In this document: positions 8,885-17,025 of the stretch, piece after piece
Layout of the letters: the number at the start of each line of letters is the position of its first letter
Numbering within the stretch: the first letter of the stretch is position 1
From: Veillonella seminalis
GTDB lineage: Bacteria; Bacillota; Negativicutes; Veillonellales; Veillonellaceae
Direction of reading: 5' to 3'
Assembly: GCF_003992065.1 (NCBI RefSeq)
Contig: NZ_RQUZ01000008.1
Location: forward strand, 62,001 to 126,000
DNA length: 64,000 nt
Translations under genes and position numbers: made by a program
The notes under the pieces: generated by a model
The model's input: the letters and a program-made list of their open reading frames with translations, nothing else
Database searches by the model: none
What the model was told of the DNA's origin: nothing

Positions 8885-9745
8885 TTATTTTATAACTTTT
8901 TCGATAATACCATTTTCCATATCAGTTATATTGTAAATATGGTCCATTATATCAAAAGTTTCCTCTAGATTATGTCGTGCACCGACCCACCCTTTGCCGT
9001 CAGTAAACCATACAAAGGTAAAACCATCAATCGTATTCGATTCCAAAGCCAATGTTTTATAACTACGGGCCGTTTCATTTAATTTACTGCCATTACCTGT
9101 ATAAAAGTTAGTTTCAATACCATATATCATATTTTCTGTTTTTATAACAAAATCAAATCGTTTTTCACTGCGCCCACTATCAGAAATCGCAGCTAAATCG
9201 ATCCCCCAATGTCTAGTAATATCGCGAATATACATTTCCTTGAAGTAGTTTACATTTCGTTCAAAGCCCGCTTTTTGGATATAAAATTCAACTAAATCCT
9301 CCATCAAATGTCCACCACGATTTTTTCTTCCGTTAGAGTCTAGTCCTGTTTCAACACCGGTTGCATAATCAATAAGATTACTGATTATATGATCAGCCAA
9401 TAAATCAAATAGCCCCGTTTTTTGCATAAACATCTTATAAGATTCAATAGAATAGTTCATTCTTTTAAAGTTGAATAAAAATTCCCCATCTTCATCCATA
9501 GCATAAATCTCATTTGCTCTAACTGCCAATAGAAGTGGAATACATTTAAGAACTTCTGGATATCTAGCTACTAAATCTTCAAAATCGGATTCAATATGCT
9601 TTGAGCCAATTAAAGAGTTCAATATATTCAATTCGAGTTTAATTCCATCAATATTGCCATAAATCTTTTCAAAGTTTATATAATACTTATAATTAGCAAT
9701 ACTATTTTTAAACTCCGATAACCACTGTGCAAAATCTCGTTTCAT
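8885..9745 (-). CDS. Type II restriction endonuclease, DpnII/MboI family (predicted GATC)
   Basis: A 286-residue protein close in length and pattern to R.DpnII (288). Recognisable blocks are NILNSLIGSKHI, PLLLAVR, NYSIESYKMFMQKTGLFDLL, ATGVETGLDSNGRKNR and IETNFYTGNGSKLNETARSYK. The RFDFVIK...IETNF stretch probably carries the acid and E-x-N catalytic residues. DpnII cuts unmethylated GATC. The start at 9745 (MKRDFAQWL) was chosen over an upstream ATG at 9847 because GGGAGG lies 8-9 bp before it and homology begins here. It follows the Dam-like methylase and precedes a second methyltransferase. AT-rich codon use hints at horizontal acquisition. Confidence 0.92.
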   Translation of the reverse strand: MKRDFAQWLSEFKNSIANYKYYINFEKIYGNIDGIKLELNILNSLIGSKHIESDFEDLVARYPEVLKCIPLLLAVRANEIYAMDEDGEFLFNFKRMNYSIESYKMFMQKTGLFDLLADHIISNLIDYATGVETGLDSNGRKNRGGHLMEDLVEFYIQKAGFERNVNYFKEMYIRDITRHWGIDLAAISDSGRSEKRFDFVIKTENMIYGIETNFYTGNGSKLNETARSYKTLALESNTIDGFTFVWFTDGKGWVGARHNLEETFDIMDHIYNITDMENGIIEKVIK

Positions 9746-9852
9746 AACACTGTCCTCCCTATACCTTATTCCTAATACAGTATAAACACCTAAAATTAAT
9801 AGCAAATAATCCTTAATGTATTTCCCTAATCTTAATTTTACATTCAAAATTA

Positions 9853-10758
9853 TTAATTACTAATCAACAATTCCGTAATCTTCCCGCGTTTAGAACCTTT
9901 ACTATTAATGGCCCGGTTAGCAAAAATTCTTTCAATTTTAAAACCTTTATAAATTTCATCAAAAAACTCATCCTCTGGATTCGTATTTTTGGGGTCTGAG
10001 TTACTTAATAGCACCCGAACTCCCTTACCGGCTAAATAATGTGCAAATTTCCCTAACTCTCGTTGCGAATCATCATTAAATTCATATTCGCTGTATGACG
10101 TAAAGTTAGCAGTCTCGGAAAGCGGTCTATAAGGCGGATCAATATAGACAAAAGTCTGCTTATCTGCAAAATCATCCACAGCTTTATAAGTATCACAAAC
10201 AATGTGTACTTTCGCCAAGGCTTTAGCTACCGCTGCAAGATTTTCTGCATCACAAATCAATGGTTTCTTATATGCCCCCATAGGTACATTATAAAAGCCA
10301 TTTCGATTAACCCGATAAAGACCATTAAAACAAGTGCGATTCAAGAAAATAAAAAGCGAAGCTAACTCAATATGTTTATCGGTAAGAGGTGCTGTATTAA
10401 TATTTTCTAAAAAATTCAAACTCAATAATTCATTATATCTATCTCGATTTTTATAAAAAAGTTCTTTTCTGCCCTCTTGTTCCATAGGCCAAAACTTTTC
10501 CTGATAAGCTTCTAACCAAGATATAACATCACCAACATTCTGCTGAATGCATTTATATGTATTAATCAAACTCTTGTTGATGTCGCTAATATACACAGAC
10601 TCCAAATCATATTTACTCAATATATCAAATAAAACAGCGCCGCCGCCAATAAAGGGTTCTGCATATTTTTTTATGTTTTTATCTTCAAAAGGATAATATG
10701 CCTCTATGTAAGGGAGCAACTGATTTTTGCCGCCAGCCCATTTCAAAAAAGGTTTCAT
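9853..10758 (-). CDS. DNA adenine methylase, Dam/DpnM type (D12 class)
   Basis: A 301-residue alpha-class adenine-N6 methyltransferase predicted to methylate GATC and protect the host from the DpnII-type enzyme. Motif X is FLKWAGGKNQLLP (4-16), motif I is AEPFIGGGA (33-41) and motif IV is DPPY (207-210); FLNRTCFNGLYRVNRNG (138-154) is characteristic of Dam/DpnM. The ATG at 10758 has an AAGGAGTC site 12 nt upstream; a GTG at 10785 in frame is less likely because the ribosome site would be inside the gene. It is the first gene of the operon, so methylation would precede cutting. Confidence 0.92.
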   Translation of the reverse strand: MKPFLKWAGGKNQLLPYIEAYYPFEDKNIKKYAEPFIGGGAVLFDILSKYDLESVYISDINKSLINTYKCIQQNVGDVISWLEAYQEKFWPMEQEGRKELFYKNRDRYNELLSLNFLENINTAPLTDKHIELASLFIFLNRTCFNGLYRVNRNGFYNVPMGAYKKPLICDAENLAAVAKALAKVHIVCDTYKAVDDFADKQTFVYIDPPYRPLSETANFTSYSEYEFNDDSQRELGKFAHYLAGKGVRVLLSNSDPKNTNPEDEFFDEIYKGFKIERIFANRAINSKGSKRGKITELLISN

Positions 10759-10870
10759 CGATTCAATTGACTCCTTATGTATCACAAATTAAATCTACTA
10801 AAATATTGCAACGTCTATTTCGTTTTGATCTTTATTATATAAGTTTAACTACGATAAGTAAATTAAAATA

Positions 10871-10899
10871 CACCAATAGCCAAGAATCCACTATTGGTG
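10871..10899. promoter_or_regulatory. Inverted repeat upstream of the restriction-modification operon
   Basis: CACCAATAG and CTATTGGTG form a perfect 9-bp inverted repeat with an 11-nt gap, 113 bp before the dam-like start. It could be an operator, or a second terminator for the upstream gene, since T-rich sequence follows on the minus strand. Confidence 0.4.
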
Positions 10900-10946
10900 C
10901 CAGTGAGTAATAGTATTCTTAACAGTTTCAAGCTCATGTAACACAA

Positions 10947-10975
10947 AAGAGGCAAGGAATAAACCCTCGCCTCTT
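10947..10975 (-). terminator. Terminator of the small coiled-coil gene
   Basis: AAGAGGC and GCCTCTT form the stem, with further partial pairing (GAGGG/CCTTG) inside. It lies just after the stop of the 111-residue gene, and TTTTGTG follows on the minus strand. Confidence 0.7.
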
Positions 10976-10979
10976 GTTG

Positions 10980-11315
10980 TTATTCATCTAAATTATCTAA
11001 GTCTTCATCTGCTATATTTTCTAGAACATCATCTAACCACGCATCTACATTATCGTCAATTAAATCATCTGCTTCATCATCACTCGTATCAAATTTTGCA
11101 GCCTTTGATTGAATCTTTCGAAATTCTGCCTGTATTTCTTCTACTTTTTCCCTTAGCTCTCTTTCCTTCTTTTCTGTTTCAACAATATAAGCATCTATCT
11201 CATAATGAAACTTTTCCATTCTTTCTAATAATTCATCTACGCCACAACCATTTTTAGCCTGCTCAATAAAACTTCCAAATGAATTATTGATCTTTTCTAG
11301 CTTAATTAACCCCAT
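10980..11315 (-). CDS. Small acidic coiled-coil protein of unknown function
   Basis: A 111-residue protein that I do not recognise. Residues about 45-75 are a charged helix (ETEKKERELREKVEEIQAE) with heptad-like spacing, predicted to be a coiled coil, and the last 35 residues are very acidic (DDEADDLIDDN). It has one Cys and no signal peptide or membrane segment. The GGGGAGG site before the ATG is strong, so it is probably a real gene. It lies between the restriction-modification operon and a probable structured RNA whose terminator-like hairpin is only 70 bp upstream, so that RNA might be its leader. A role in the restriction system is possible but unsupported. Confidence 0.65.
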   Translation of the reverse strand: MGLIKLEKINNSFGSFIEQAKNGCGVDELLERMEKFHYEIDAYIVETEKKERELREKVEEIQAEFRKIQSKAAKFDTSDDEADDLIDDNVDAWLDDVLENIADEDLDNLDE

Positions 11316-11383
11316 AAAGCTCCTCCCCTTCTTTGAATAAAATATGTTTAATAATATTCTATCATAAATTATTTCATTGTATA

Positions 11384-11590
11384 AAAAAATAGACTCTGCT
11401 CAAACGAACAGAGTCTAAAATACCGCTAATCCACTCTACCAAGTAGATAGAGACAATTTTTAGTACCATCACTAACTATTCGTGAATAGCACTTTAATCC
11501 ACTCAAACCACAAGGGTAACTTCAATCCACACTGCCCAAGATACTTATCCTAACACAGACACCTTAAGCAGAGACATTTTCTTACTTTAA
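11384..11590 (-). ncRNA. Candidate structured RNA (sRNA or leader) ending in a terminator
   Basis: About 200 nt with no gene. On the minus strand it ends with AGACTCTG...CAGAGTCT followed by seven T, a clear terminator (11391-11416). Upstream are a 7-bp hairpin (11434-11452, CTCTATC/GGTAGAG), a CTATT/AATAG hairpin near 11483-11496, and three GTGGATT copies (near 11428, 11493, 11522). A CTCTGCTT segment near 11565-11575 can pair with GAGCAGAG in the terminator's 3' arm, giving an alternative fold. This resembles either a 6S-like closed RNA or a regulated leader. No known family was recognised. Confidence 0.45.
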
Positions 11591-11620
11591 TTTTACCACA
11601 TATTTCAAGCACTTTAAACA

Positions 11621-11650
11621 AAACGACTGCCCAAACAGGAGCAGTCGTTT
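11621..11650 (-). terminator. Terminator of the rubredoxin gene
   Basis: AAACGACTGC and GCAGTCGTTT form a perfect 10-bp stem with a 10-nt loop; TTGTTT follows on the minus strand. Confidence 0.85.
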
Positions 11651-11693
11651 TTACCCTTACAGAATAATCATTTTAAACAATCAATAATGTCTC

Positions 11694-11831
11694 TTACATT
11701 TTTTCAAATTTAGATTTTGGCACGCCGCAAGTAGGGCATTCCCAATCATCAGGCAAGTCGGCAAAAGCTACACCTTCAGCCGCTTCATCATACACATAAC
11801 CGCAAACCGAGCAAACATATTTGTCTTTCAT
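11694..11831 (-). CDS. Rubredoxin, 45 aa
   Basis: A small one-iron electron carrier. The four Fe ligands are Cys7, Cys10, Cys32 and Cys35 in CSVCG and CPTCG, and YVYDEA and LPDDWECP are typical. It is slightly shorter than the usual 52-54 residues because the central loop is reduced. An AGGAGG site precedes the ATG. In anaerobes rubredoxin passes electrons to oxygen, peroxide or superoxide detoxifying enzymes. It lies directly downstream of a broken FAD-dependent oxidoreductase gene, 59 bp away, and could once have been its partner. Confidence 0.93.
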   Translation of the reverse strand: MKDKYVCSVCGYVYDEAAEGVAFADLPDDWECPTCGVPKSKFEKM

Positions 11832-11890
11832 ACGTCATTCCTCCTTTAGGAATAAAAAACATCAGCCACTTGGCTTATATCTTTCGGTAG

Positions 11891-13377
11891 TTACAACTCA
11901 CCCATAATCTCTTTAGCAATGACATATCCTTGCGTATAGTTATGGCCTAAGTTAAGACCAAATACATCCAGTGGATAGTCTGTACTGCCATAGAAATGAC
12001 CAGCTAAATTGCCTGCCGCATAAAGACCTTCAATCGGTTTATCGTCGTCATCAACGACTTGCATTCGTTCGTTAACTACCATACCGGAGCACGAAACGGT
12101 GAATCGAATGTGACGATGAATGCCATAGAACGGTGGTTTGAGCACCGGACATAAGTTTTCTTTAGCCACGCCGAACTCTACATCGCGTCCGTCCACAGCC
12201 ATTTCGTTGTATCGTTTGACCATTGCCAAAAAGGCCGGTACATCTTTAATTTTTAACTTATTAGCGGCCAATTCTTCCAAGGTATCCGCTTTAAATGTAG
12301 CAACAAGCCCCGGTACAACGCCGGTATGCTCTACGTCTTCTTCCGGCATCCATTTTTTAATGGATTCGAAATCTTCGTAGCCGAGCCCCAAACGTTTGGC
12401 CTGTTCAATATAATCGCTGTCAAAAATCTGACAATAATGACCTTCGTCTTCTTTGCTCGTCAAGTAGCAGTTCATAAGGTCCATGCCCAAAGCTTCGTCA
12501 CAGAAACGCTTGCCGTTCAATTTAACGCGTAAATATGGCGAATCCATCATGGATGCCGGACCCGCATCCATATCATGGGCCATCTTAGTGTGTCCCACAT
12601 TTTCCATGCGACCGCCGACCCAGGCAATCATCTTGTGACCGTCACCGTCATAACCGAAACGTTTACGTTTCAAATTATCCATATCCGGCATATAATAATG
12701 CATCATTTCATCATTATTCGCATAGTCACCGGTAGCCAATACTACGCCCTTCGAGCCGTTAAGTTGAATGTAGCCGTCCGGCGATTTGGCAATAACACCG
12801 ATAACACGACCCGTTTCGTCTTGCACCAGCTGTTCGCCCGGTGTGCCGTAGTAAATATCGATACCACGTTCTTCGGCCAATTTACAAAGTGCTTTCATAC
12901 CTTGCCCCGTATTATAAGGTTTCGGACCGAATACACAGGTCGTAAATTCAATCTTAAAGCCATGTTTTTTCAAAAGTGCCGTATGTACCGGCGTCCCCAT
13001 GTCTTTAACCTGAGTCCGGCCAATTTGGCCTGTTCAATCACCCAGCTCACGGCTTCGCCGGAGTGATTAGCCCACATTTCAATAAGGCCGCGTTTCGCAC
13101 GATGGTCTGCTGAAGCTTCCAGCAAAGTAACGAGACGTACTACATCATAAGGATCACTCTTGTCCAGTAACACACCGGCTCCAAAGTTACCGCCCGCCAT
13201 GGCGGATTTCAATTTTTGCACAATGGCAACTTTCGCCCCCAGTTCAGCTGCCTTTAACGCACAAGGCACACCCGGTGAACCTGCACCCACTACGACGATA
13301 TCATACTGCTTAACGTCCTTGATATCCGTAATAGGATCGGGCTTTTTAAAGAAAGCTAACTGTTCGTTCATACACAT
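11891..13377 (-). pseudogene. FAD-dependent oxidoreductase (fumarate reductase/flavocytochrome-like flavoprotein), frameshifted
   Basis: Two frames together encode about 495 residues of a FAD_binding_2 flavoprotein of the fumarate reductase/urocanate reductase type. The first (13377 to about 13010) carries the Rossmann motif VVVGAGSPGVPCALKAAELG. The second (from about 13000 to 11891) carries the substrate domain and the C-terminal FAD contact GLYAAGNLAG. The sequence loses one base (or gains two) near 13000-13015, after AKLAGLR; the continuing frame then reads VKDMGTPVHT. No heme or Fe-S motif and no signal peptide is seen, so a cytoplasmic enzyme is likely. There is no Shine-Dalgarno site before the ATG; a perfect hairpin sits there instead. 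The substrate is unknown. A sequencing error is possible. Confidence 0.8.
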
Positions 13378-13405
13378 TACATTTTTTCATCAGAAAAAAT
13401 GTAAT
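13376..13405. repeat. 30-bp perfect inverted repeat at the start of the FAD oxidoreductase gene
   Basis: ATTACATTTTTTC and its exact complement are separated by 4 nt. The repeat touches the first ATG at 13377 and occupies the place of a ribosome-binding site. It could be an operator or an intrinsic terminator for the upstream SDR gene. Confidence 0.6.
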
Positions 13406-13504
13406 ACAAAAACAAACGTCAAATCAATCTCTACGTTTACCTCTATTGCACGCTTTATATTTACAAATATCAAATTGAAAAAGACATTACATTATTTTAC
13501 TGCA

Positions 13505-14170
13505 TTACTGTTCAACAGCATCATATGCCAAGCCGGCATTCCAAATCACCGGGGACTCCCAAGTTTCTAACTCTTTATCTTGGATTTTTACCGCCATAAT
13601 CATAGACTTTGCCAACACATCGGTAGGCATCGGTTTTTTATCTTCAAAAAGGCCCTTTTCATTTAAGAACTTCAACAGACCTACGCTGATGCTTTCCGCC
13701 ATGCGGTCTGTATGCTTACGTTCTAAAGCCGGTGGTCGCATTATAGTTGTTTTCGCAAAATGTAGTCCCTTAACAGCCTCTTCCAATTCCCCTTTCATGC
13801 GGGTATAGAAAAAGTGCGAATTAGGCGATGCGAGCATTGTCGAAAGCAAGACATAGTGTGGCACTTCATTCTTTTTGGCAGCCTTGGCAAACTGCATTTG
13901 ATAGTAAAAATCCACCAACCACTGTTGTTCCTGACTGCCCGCATCTTTACGGGTCGTCCCGAGACAAGCAAATAATACATCGCCCGTCACGGATTTTGCC
14001 CACATTTCCGGATTGTCAAAATCGATAATATGAGTAATCAACTTTTCATGGATAATTTCCGGATCACGACGCACAAAAATCTCAACAGAATCAAACATTG
14101 GATTTGCCAATACCAAATCTAATAAATCGCGGCCTGTCGCCCCGGTTGCCCCCACAATAATAGCCTTCAT
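13505..14170 (-). CDS. Atypical SDR, NAD(P)-binding protein (YbjT/TIP30-like)
   Basis: A 221-residue Rossmann protein beginning MKAIIVGATGATGRDLLDLV, with the GxxGxxG dinucleotide motif at residues 7-13. CLGTTRKDAGS, HYVLLSTMLASPNSHFFYTRMKGELEEAV and TTIMRPPALE match the atypical SDR group that includes HTATIP2 and NmrA-like proteins; the Y-x-x-x-K pair (YTRMK) is kept. Members are reductases or redox sensors; the substrate is unknown. It reads alone or with the FAD gene downstream, and is divergent from the FMN protein gene. Confidence 0.8.
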   Translation of the reverse strand: MKAIIVGATGATGRDLLDLVLANPMFDSVEIFVRRDPEIIHEKLITHIIDFDNPEMWAKSVTGDVLFACLGTTRKDAGSQEQQWLVDFYYQMQFAKAAKKNEVPHYVLLSTMLASPNSHFFYTRMKGELEEAVKGLHFAKTTIMRPPALERKHTDRMAESISVGLLKFLNEKGLFEDKKPMPTDVLAKSMIMAVKIQDKELETWESPVIWNAGLAYDAVEQ

Positions 14171-14481
14171 ACAGCCTCCTCATCTACAAACATGTGCAAT
14201 TACACATTATGCACTATCTATATGTGATACATCATGCCATACACAATCTATACATGATATACCACATTCCATATACCGACACAAGCTTTATTACGTAAAA
14301 AAACTCAAATATTTTGCCGGTTCATTATTTTCATCAATAATAATTGATATCTTTTATCATTTTAATCCATCTAATTATATCGATATTATGTTATAATCAA
14401 TTATAACGTATTTATATTCAATAGTACATTTTATTAATCATTGAAATTTTGAATAAATGAACGAAAAAAGGAGGATTCTCT
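14171..14481. other. Divergent regulatory region between SDR and FMN protein genes
   Basis: No gene. AT-rich, with two imperfect copies of an ATAC-rich block (14215-14270) and the palindrome GTTATAAT-CA-ATTATAAC at 14390-14407. The right end carries the AAAAGGAGG site of the next gene. Confidence 0.5.
14390..14407. promoter_or_regulatory. 18-bp palindrome overlapping a TATAAT, candidate operator
   Basis: GTTATAAT and ATTATAAC are exact complements with a 2-bp centre. The left arm includes TATAAT, which would be the -10 of the FMN protein gene. The nearby MarR-type gene is a plausible repressor; this is inference. Confidence 0.4.
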
Positions 14482-14853
14482 ATGTTTCCGGACAAATTCT
14501 TTGAAGTATTAAAACACGAAGGTGTGATTTCCATTACGACTTGGAGTGATAATGAAGCTCATGTAACCAACACTTGGAATTCCTATTTAAAAATTAAGGA
14601 CGACACAATCTTAATTCCGGCTGCCGGCATGAATTCCACTGAAGCTGACGTTGCCAAAAACAATCGCGTTATCGTAACCATGGGTGCTCGTGAAGTAGAA
14701 GGCTTCAACGGCTACCAAGGTACCGGTTTCCGCGTAGAAGGTACAGCCAGCTTCATCAGCGAAGGTCCTATTTATGATGAAATGTATGCTGAATTCCCAT
14801 TCTTAAAACGCGTTTTGGCTGTAAAAGCTGAAATGGCAAAACAATTATTATAA
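14482..14853 (+). CDS. FMN-binding split-barrel protein (Desulfovibrio FMN-bp type)
   Basis: A 123-residue protein that matches the pattern and length (122) of the FMN-binding protein of Desulfovibrio vulgaris: MFPDKFFEVLKHEGV, NTWNSYLKI, GMNSTEADVAKNNRV and GTGFRVEGTA. These bind FMN as small dimers of the pyridoxamine-phosphate oxidase fold and probably carry electrons in anaerobes. A GGAGG site precedes the ATG. It is monocistronic, ending in a good terminator. The surrounding rubredoxin and flavoprotein genes suggest a shared redox role, not proven here. Confidence 0.88.
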   Translation: MFPDKFFEVLKHEGVISITTWSDNEAHVTNTWNSYLKIKDDTILIPAAGMNSTEADVAKNNRVIVTMGAREVEGFNGYQGTGFRVEGTASFISEGPIYDEMYAEFPFLKRVLAVKAEMAKQLL

Positions 14854-14938
14854 TTCCAATTTAATACATATATTTGCATTACTGTATATATAACTCCATG
14901 TATATAACTCCATGTATATAAATGTATGCATATACTAT

Positions 14939-14965
14939 CTAAGCCCACTCCGGTGGGCTTTTTTC
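14939..14965 (+). terminator. Terminator of the FMN-binding protein gene
   Basis: AAGCCCA and TGGGCTT form a GC-rich stem followed by TTTTTT on the plus strand. Just upstream is a short 14-bp tandem repeat (TATATAACTCCATG, twice). Confidence 0.88.
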
Positions 14966-15141
14966 ATGCAATCATTCACGAAATAATATAGGATACTTAT
15001 TCAAAAAAACATCGACACTTCGAATAAATTCGATGTATTATATATTAGTCCCTTGATGGACTATTAATATTTCAGACTAAATGGAAGATATACTAATTTG
15101 TTAATTAAAATTTACTGAATATAAAAATGATGGAGTGTTTA

Positions 15142-15587
15142 ATGAAGCAAACAATACATGAACAAATCGCTATGTACTGTAACTTACTGAACGAATGGCA
15201 AGTAGCCTATGAAGCCTATGCTAAATCTATGGGTCTATCGAATACGGCGTTGGATATATTGACTACAATTTATGAAAATCCAAATTGTACCCAGAAAGAA
15301 ATTGCAGACAGTATTTTTTACCAAAGCAAACTGTAAATGCTGTTGTAACTACTTTTTTAAAAAACGGCTGGGTTAAGTTGGAAGAAGTACCGGAGGATCG
15401 CCGCAATAAAATGGTCTACCTTACTGATGAAGGGCTCTCCAAAGCTCGTGAAATCATGGACCGAATTCACAGTTGTGAAATATCTGCCATGAAACAATTA
15501 ACTCCGGAAGAAAGGGAGACCTTACTTACGTTAACTAAGACATACATTCAAAGTTACAGTCAAGCAATGGCTGATAGTTTAGAATAA
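15142..15587 (+). pseudogene. MarR-family regulator split by a frameshift in a T tract
   Basis: Read through the frameshift this is a regulator of about 148 residues: MKQTIHEQIAMYCNLLNEW, SNTALDILTTIYENPNCTQKEIADSIF, then LPKQTVNAVVTTFLKNGWV, PEDRRNKMVYLTDEG. The two halves meet at a run of six T near 15311-15318; seven T would restore one frame and give the expected SIFLPKQTVN recognition helix. As written, the first half stops after QSKL. The start at 15142 has a TGGAG site 6 nt upstream. The cause may be a real deletion, reversible slippage or a sequencing error. Upstream lies the inverted repeat TAGTCC-N6-GGACTA (about 15046-15063). Confidence 0.8.
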
Positions 15588-15649
15588 CCGACGAACAGCA
15601 TTTGCAATGTTAAACAACTATTACTCGTTGAGAAAAGAGAGGAATTCAT

Positions 15650-16585
15650 ATGACAATGTGGTTAATACTTTTTGGCAGCCTGTTTCTTCTGGGGCTCGCC
15701 GAGATTTTGCGTGTCCTGGCTATGAAGTTTGATTTAGCTACAATTTCCCGCTCCGCAGCTGCTCTTGTGGGCGTGCTCGTTACTGTAGTATACCTCGGTG
15801 TAGGTTGGTATCAGGCTCATCATGTAGCTCAAACCGAATACACTGTTACCACTGATAAAAAAGTCGGTAATTTACGCGTAGCCTTCTTTGGTGACTCCCA
15901 CTTAGGTTCCACCTTCGATGCAGACGGTTTAGCCGAGCATTTGAAAACTATTGAAAAAGCTAAGCCGGATTTACTTGTCATCGCCGGTGACTTCGTAGAT
16001 GAACGAACCACTAAAGCAGAAATGATTAAAGCCGCTCAGGCTTTGGGCGATGTAAATACCCCATACGGTGTTTATTATGTATTCGGCAACCATGATAAAG
16101 CCCTCTATCAGCCTGGCATTCGTGATTTTAGCGGCGATGATTTAGTAGCCGAACTCGAAAAAAACGGTGTAATTGTACTTCAAGATGAAAGCATCTTACT
16201 GGACGACCGTTTCTATCTCGTTGGTCGCCAAGACGCCTCTCAAGAATTTGACTTTGGCGGATCTCGCGCCTCTATTGCCGATCTAATGGCACCACTCGAT
16301 CACAGCAAATATACTATCGTACTCGACCATCAGCCGCGCGATTATGCAGCCGAAGCCAAAGCCGGTGCCGATCTCGTATTATCCGGCCATACCCATGGCG
16401 GTCAAATGATTCCACTCATGCAAATCATTCAGTGGTTTGGCATTGGGCAGAATGACCGTCTTTATGGTATTGAAAAACGTGACAATACGAACTTTATCGT
16501 AACCTCCGGCATTTCCGAGTGAGCCATTCAATTCAAAACCGGTACCAAGTCCGAATATGTAATCGTTGATGTAAAAGAACAGTAA
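15650..16585 (+). pseudogene. Membrane-anchored metallophosphoesterase (YkuE-like), in-frame TGA near the C-terminus
   Basis: Calcineurin-like phosphoesterase with two N-terminal membrane segments (residues about 3-20 and 35-53). Metal motifs are GDSH (81-84), GDFVDE, GNHDK and SGHTHGGQ. The open frame stops with TGA at 16520-16522 after TSGISE; the same frame continues AIQFKTGTKSEYVIVDVKEQ and stops at 16585. A TGG to TGA change would explain this. All catalytic motifs precede the stop, so the 290-residue product may still work. Relatives hydrolyse phosphodiesters, some on lipid or UDP-diacyl substrates. RBS GAGAGG precedes the ATG. Confidence 0.8.
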
Positions 16586-16629
16586 TTGAAAGATTAATAA
16601 AGAATAAAAATATAGTAAGTAGTAAAAAT

Positions 16630-16675
16630 GGCTACCATGAAAATGCATAATCCGCATCTTCATGGCAGCCTTTTA
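16630..16675 (+). terminator. Terminator of the metallophosphoesterase gene
   Basis: GGCTACCATGAA and TTCATGGCAGCC form an almost perfect stem followed by TTTTATTTTT. Confidence 0.85.
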
Positions 16676-16732
16676 TTTTTGTACATCCGAAATTCATGGA
16701 GCTCAAAATTTCAACCTTTTTCTTCTACATTC

Positions 16733-16761
16733 TTGACGTTTCTTCTAAAATCCGCTAAAAT
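16733..16761 (+). promoter_or_regulatory. Promoter of tRNA-Thr
   Basis: TTGACG (16733-16738) and TAAAAT (16756-16761) lie 17 bp apart; the tRNA starts 15 nt after the -10. Confidence 0.8.
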
Positions 16762-16775
16762 AACTAAGTAGTCAT

Positions 16776-16851
16776 GCCGGCATAGCTCAGTTGGTAGAGC
16801 GGCTCATTCGTAATGAGTAGGTCGTAGGTTCAAGTCCTATTGTCGGCTCCA
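16776..16851 (+). tRNA. tRNA-Thr(CGT)
   Basis: Full cloverleaf: acceptor GCCGGCA/TGTCGGC with one G-U pair, D arm GCTC...GAGC, anticodon stem GCTCA/TGAGT around the loop TTCGTAA (anticodon CGT, reading ACG), T arm GTAGG-TTCAAGT-CCTAT, and encoded CCA. Single tRNA gene with its own promoter and terminator. Confidence 0.96.
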
Positions 16852-16866
16852 AACCATTTTTGAATT

Positions 16867-16950
16867 AAGAGGAATATTTCAAACTGCTGATAGCACCAGT
16901 AAACGTAAGGCTTTATGCCTTTACACAGCATTTTGAAATATTCCTCTTTT
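16867..16950 (+). terminator. Branched terminator hairpin after tRNA-Thr
   Basis: AAGAGGAATATTTCAAA and its complement form a 17-bp stem closing a loop that holds a second hairpin (GTAAGGC/GCCTTTAC). TTTTCTTT follows on the plus strand. It is larger than a normal tRNA terminator. Confidence 0.75.
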
Positions 16951-17025
16951 CTTTAATTTTGTCCTCATTTTTTGTCCATTATTTTTGCCCCCTTACGTAT
17001 AAAACAAAAAGGGGATAAAATAACA

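Noticed and set aside
11420-11535. Three GTGGATT copies that recall CRISPR repeat ends
   Set aside because: Spacing is irregular (about 65 and 29 bp), the repeats are only 7-11 bp, and no cas genes are present.
16520-16522. TGA as a selenocysteine codon
   Set aside because: No redox Cys is expected there in the family, and no SECIS-like hairpin follows directly; a Trp-to-stop change is simpler.
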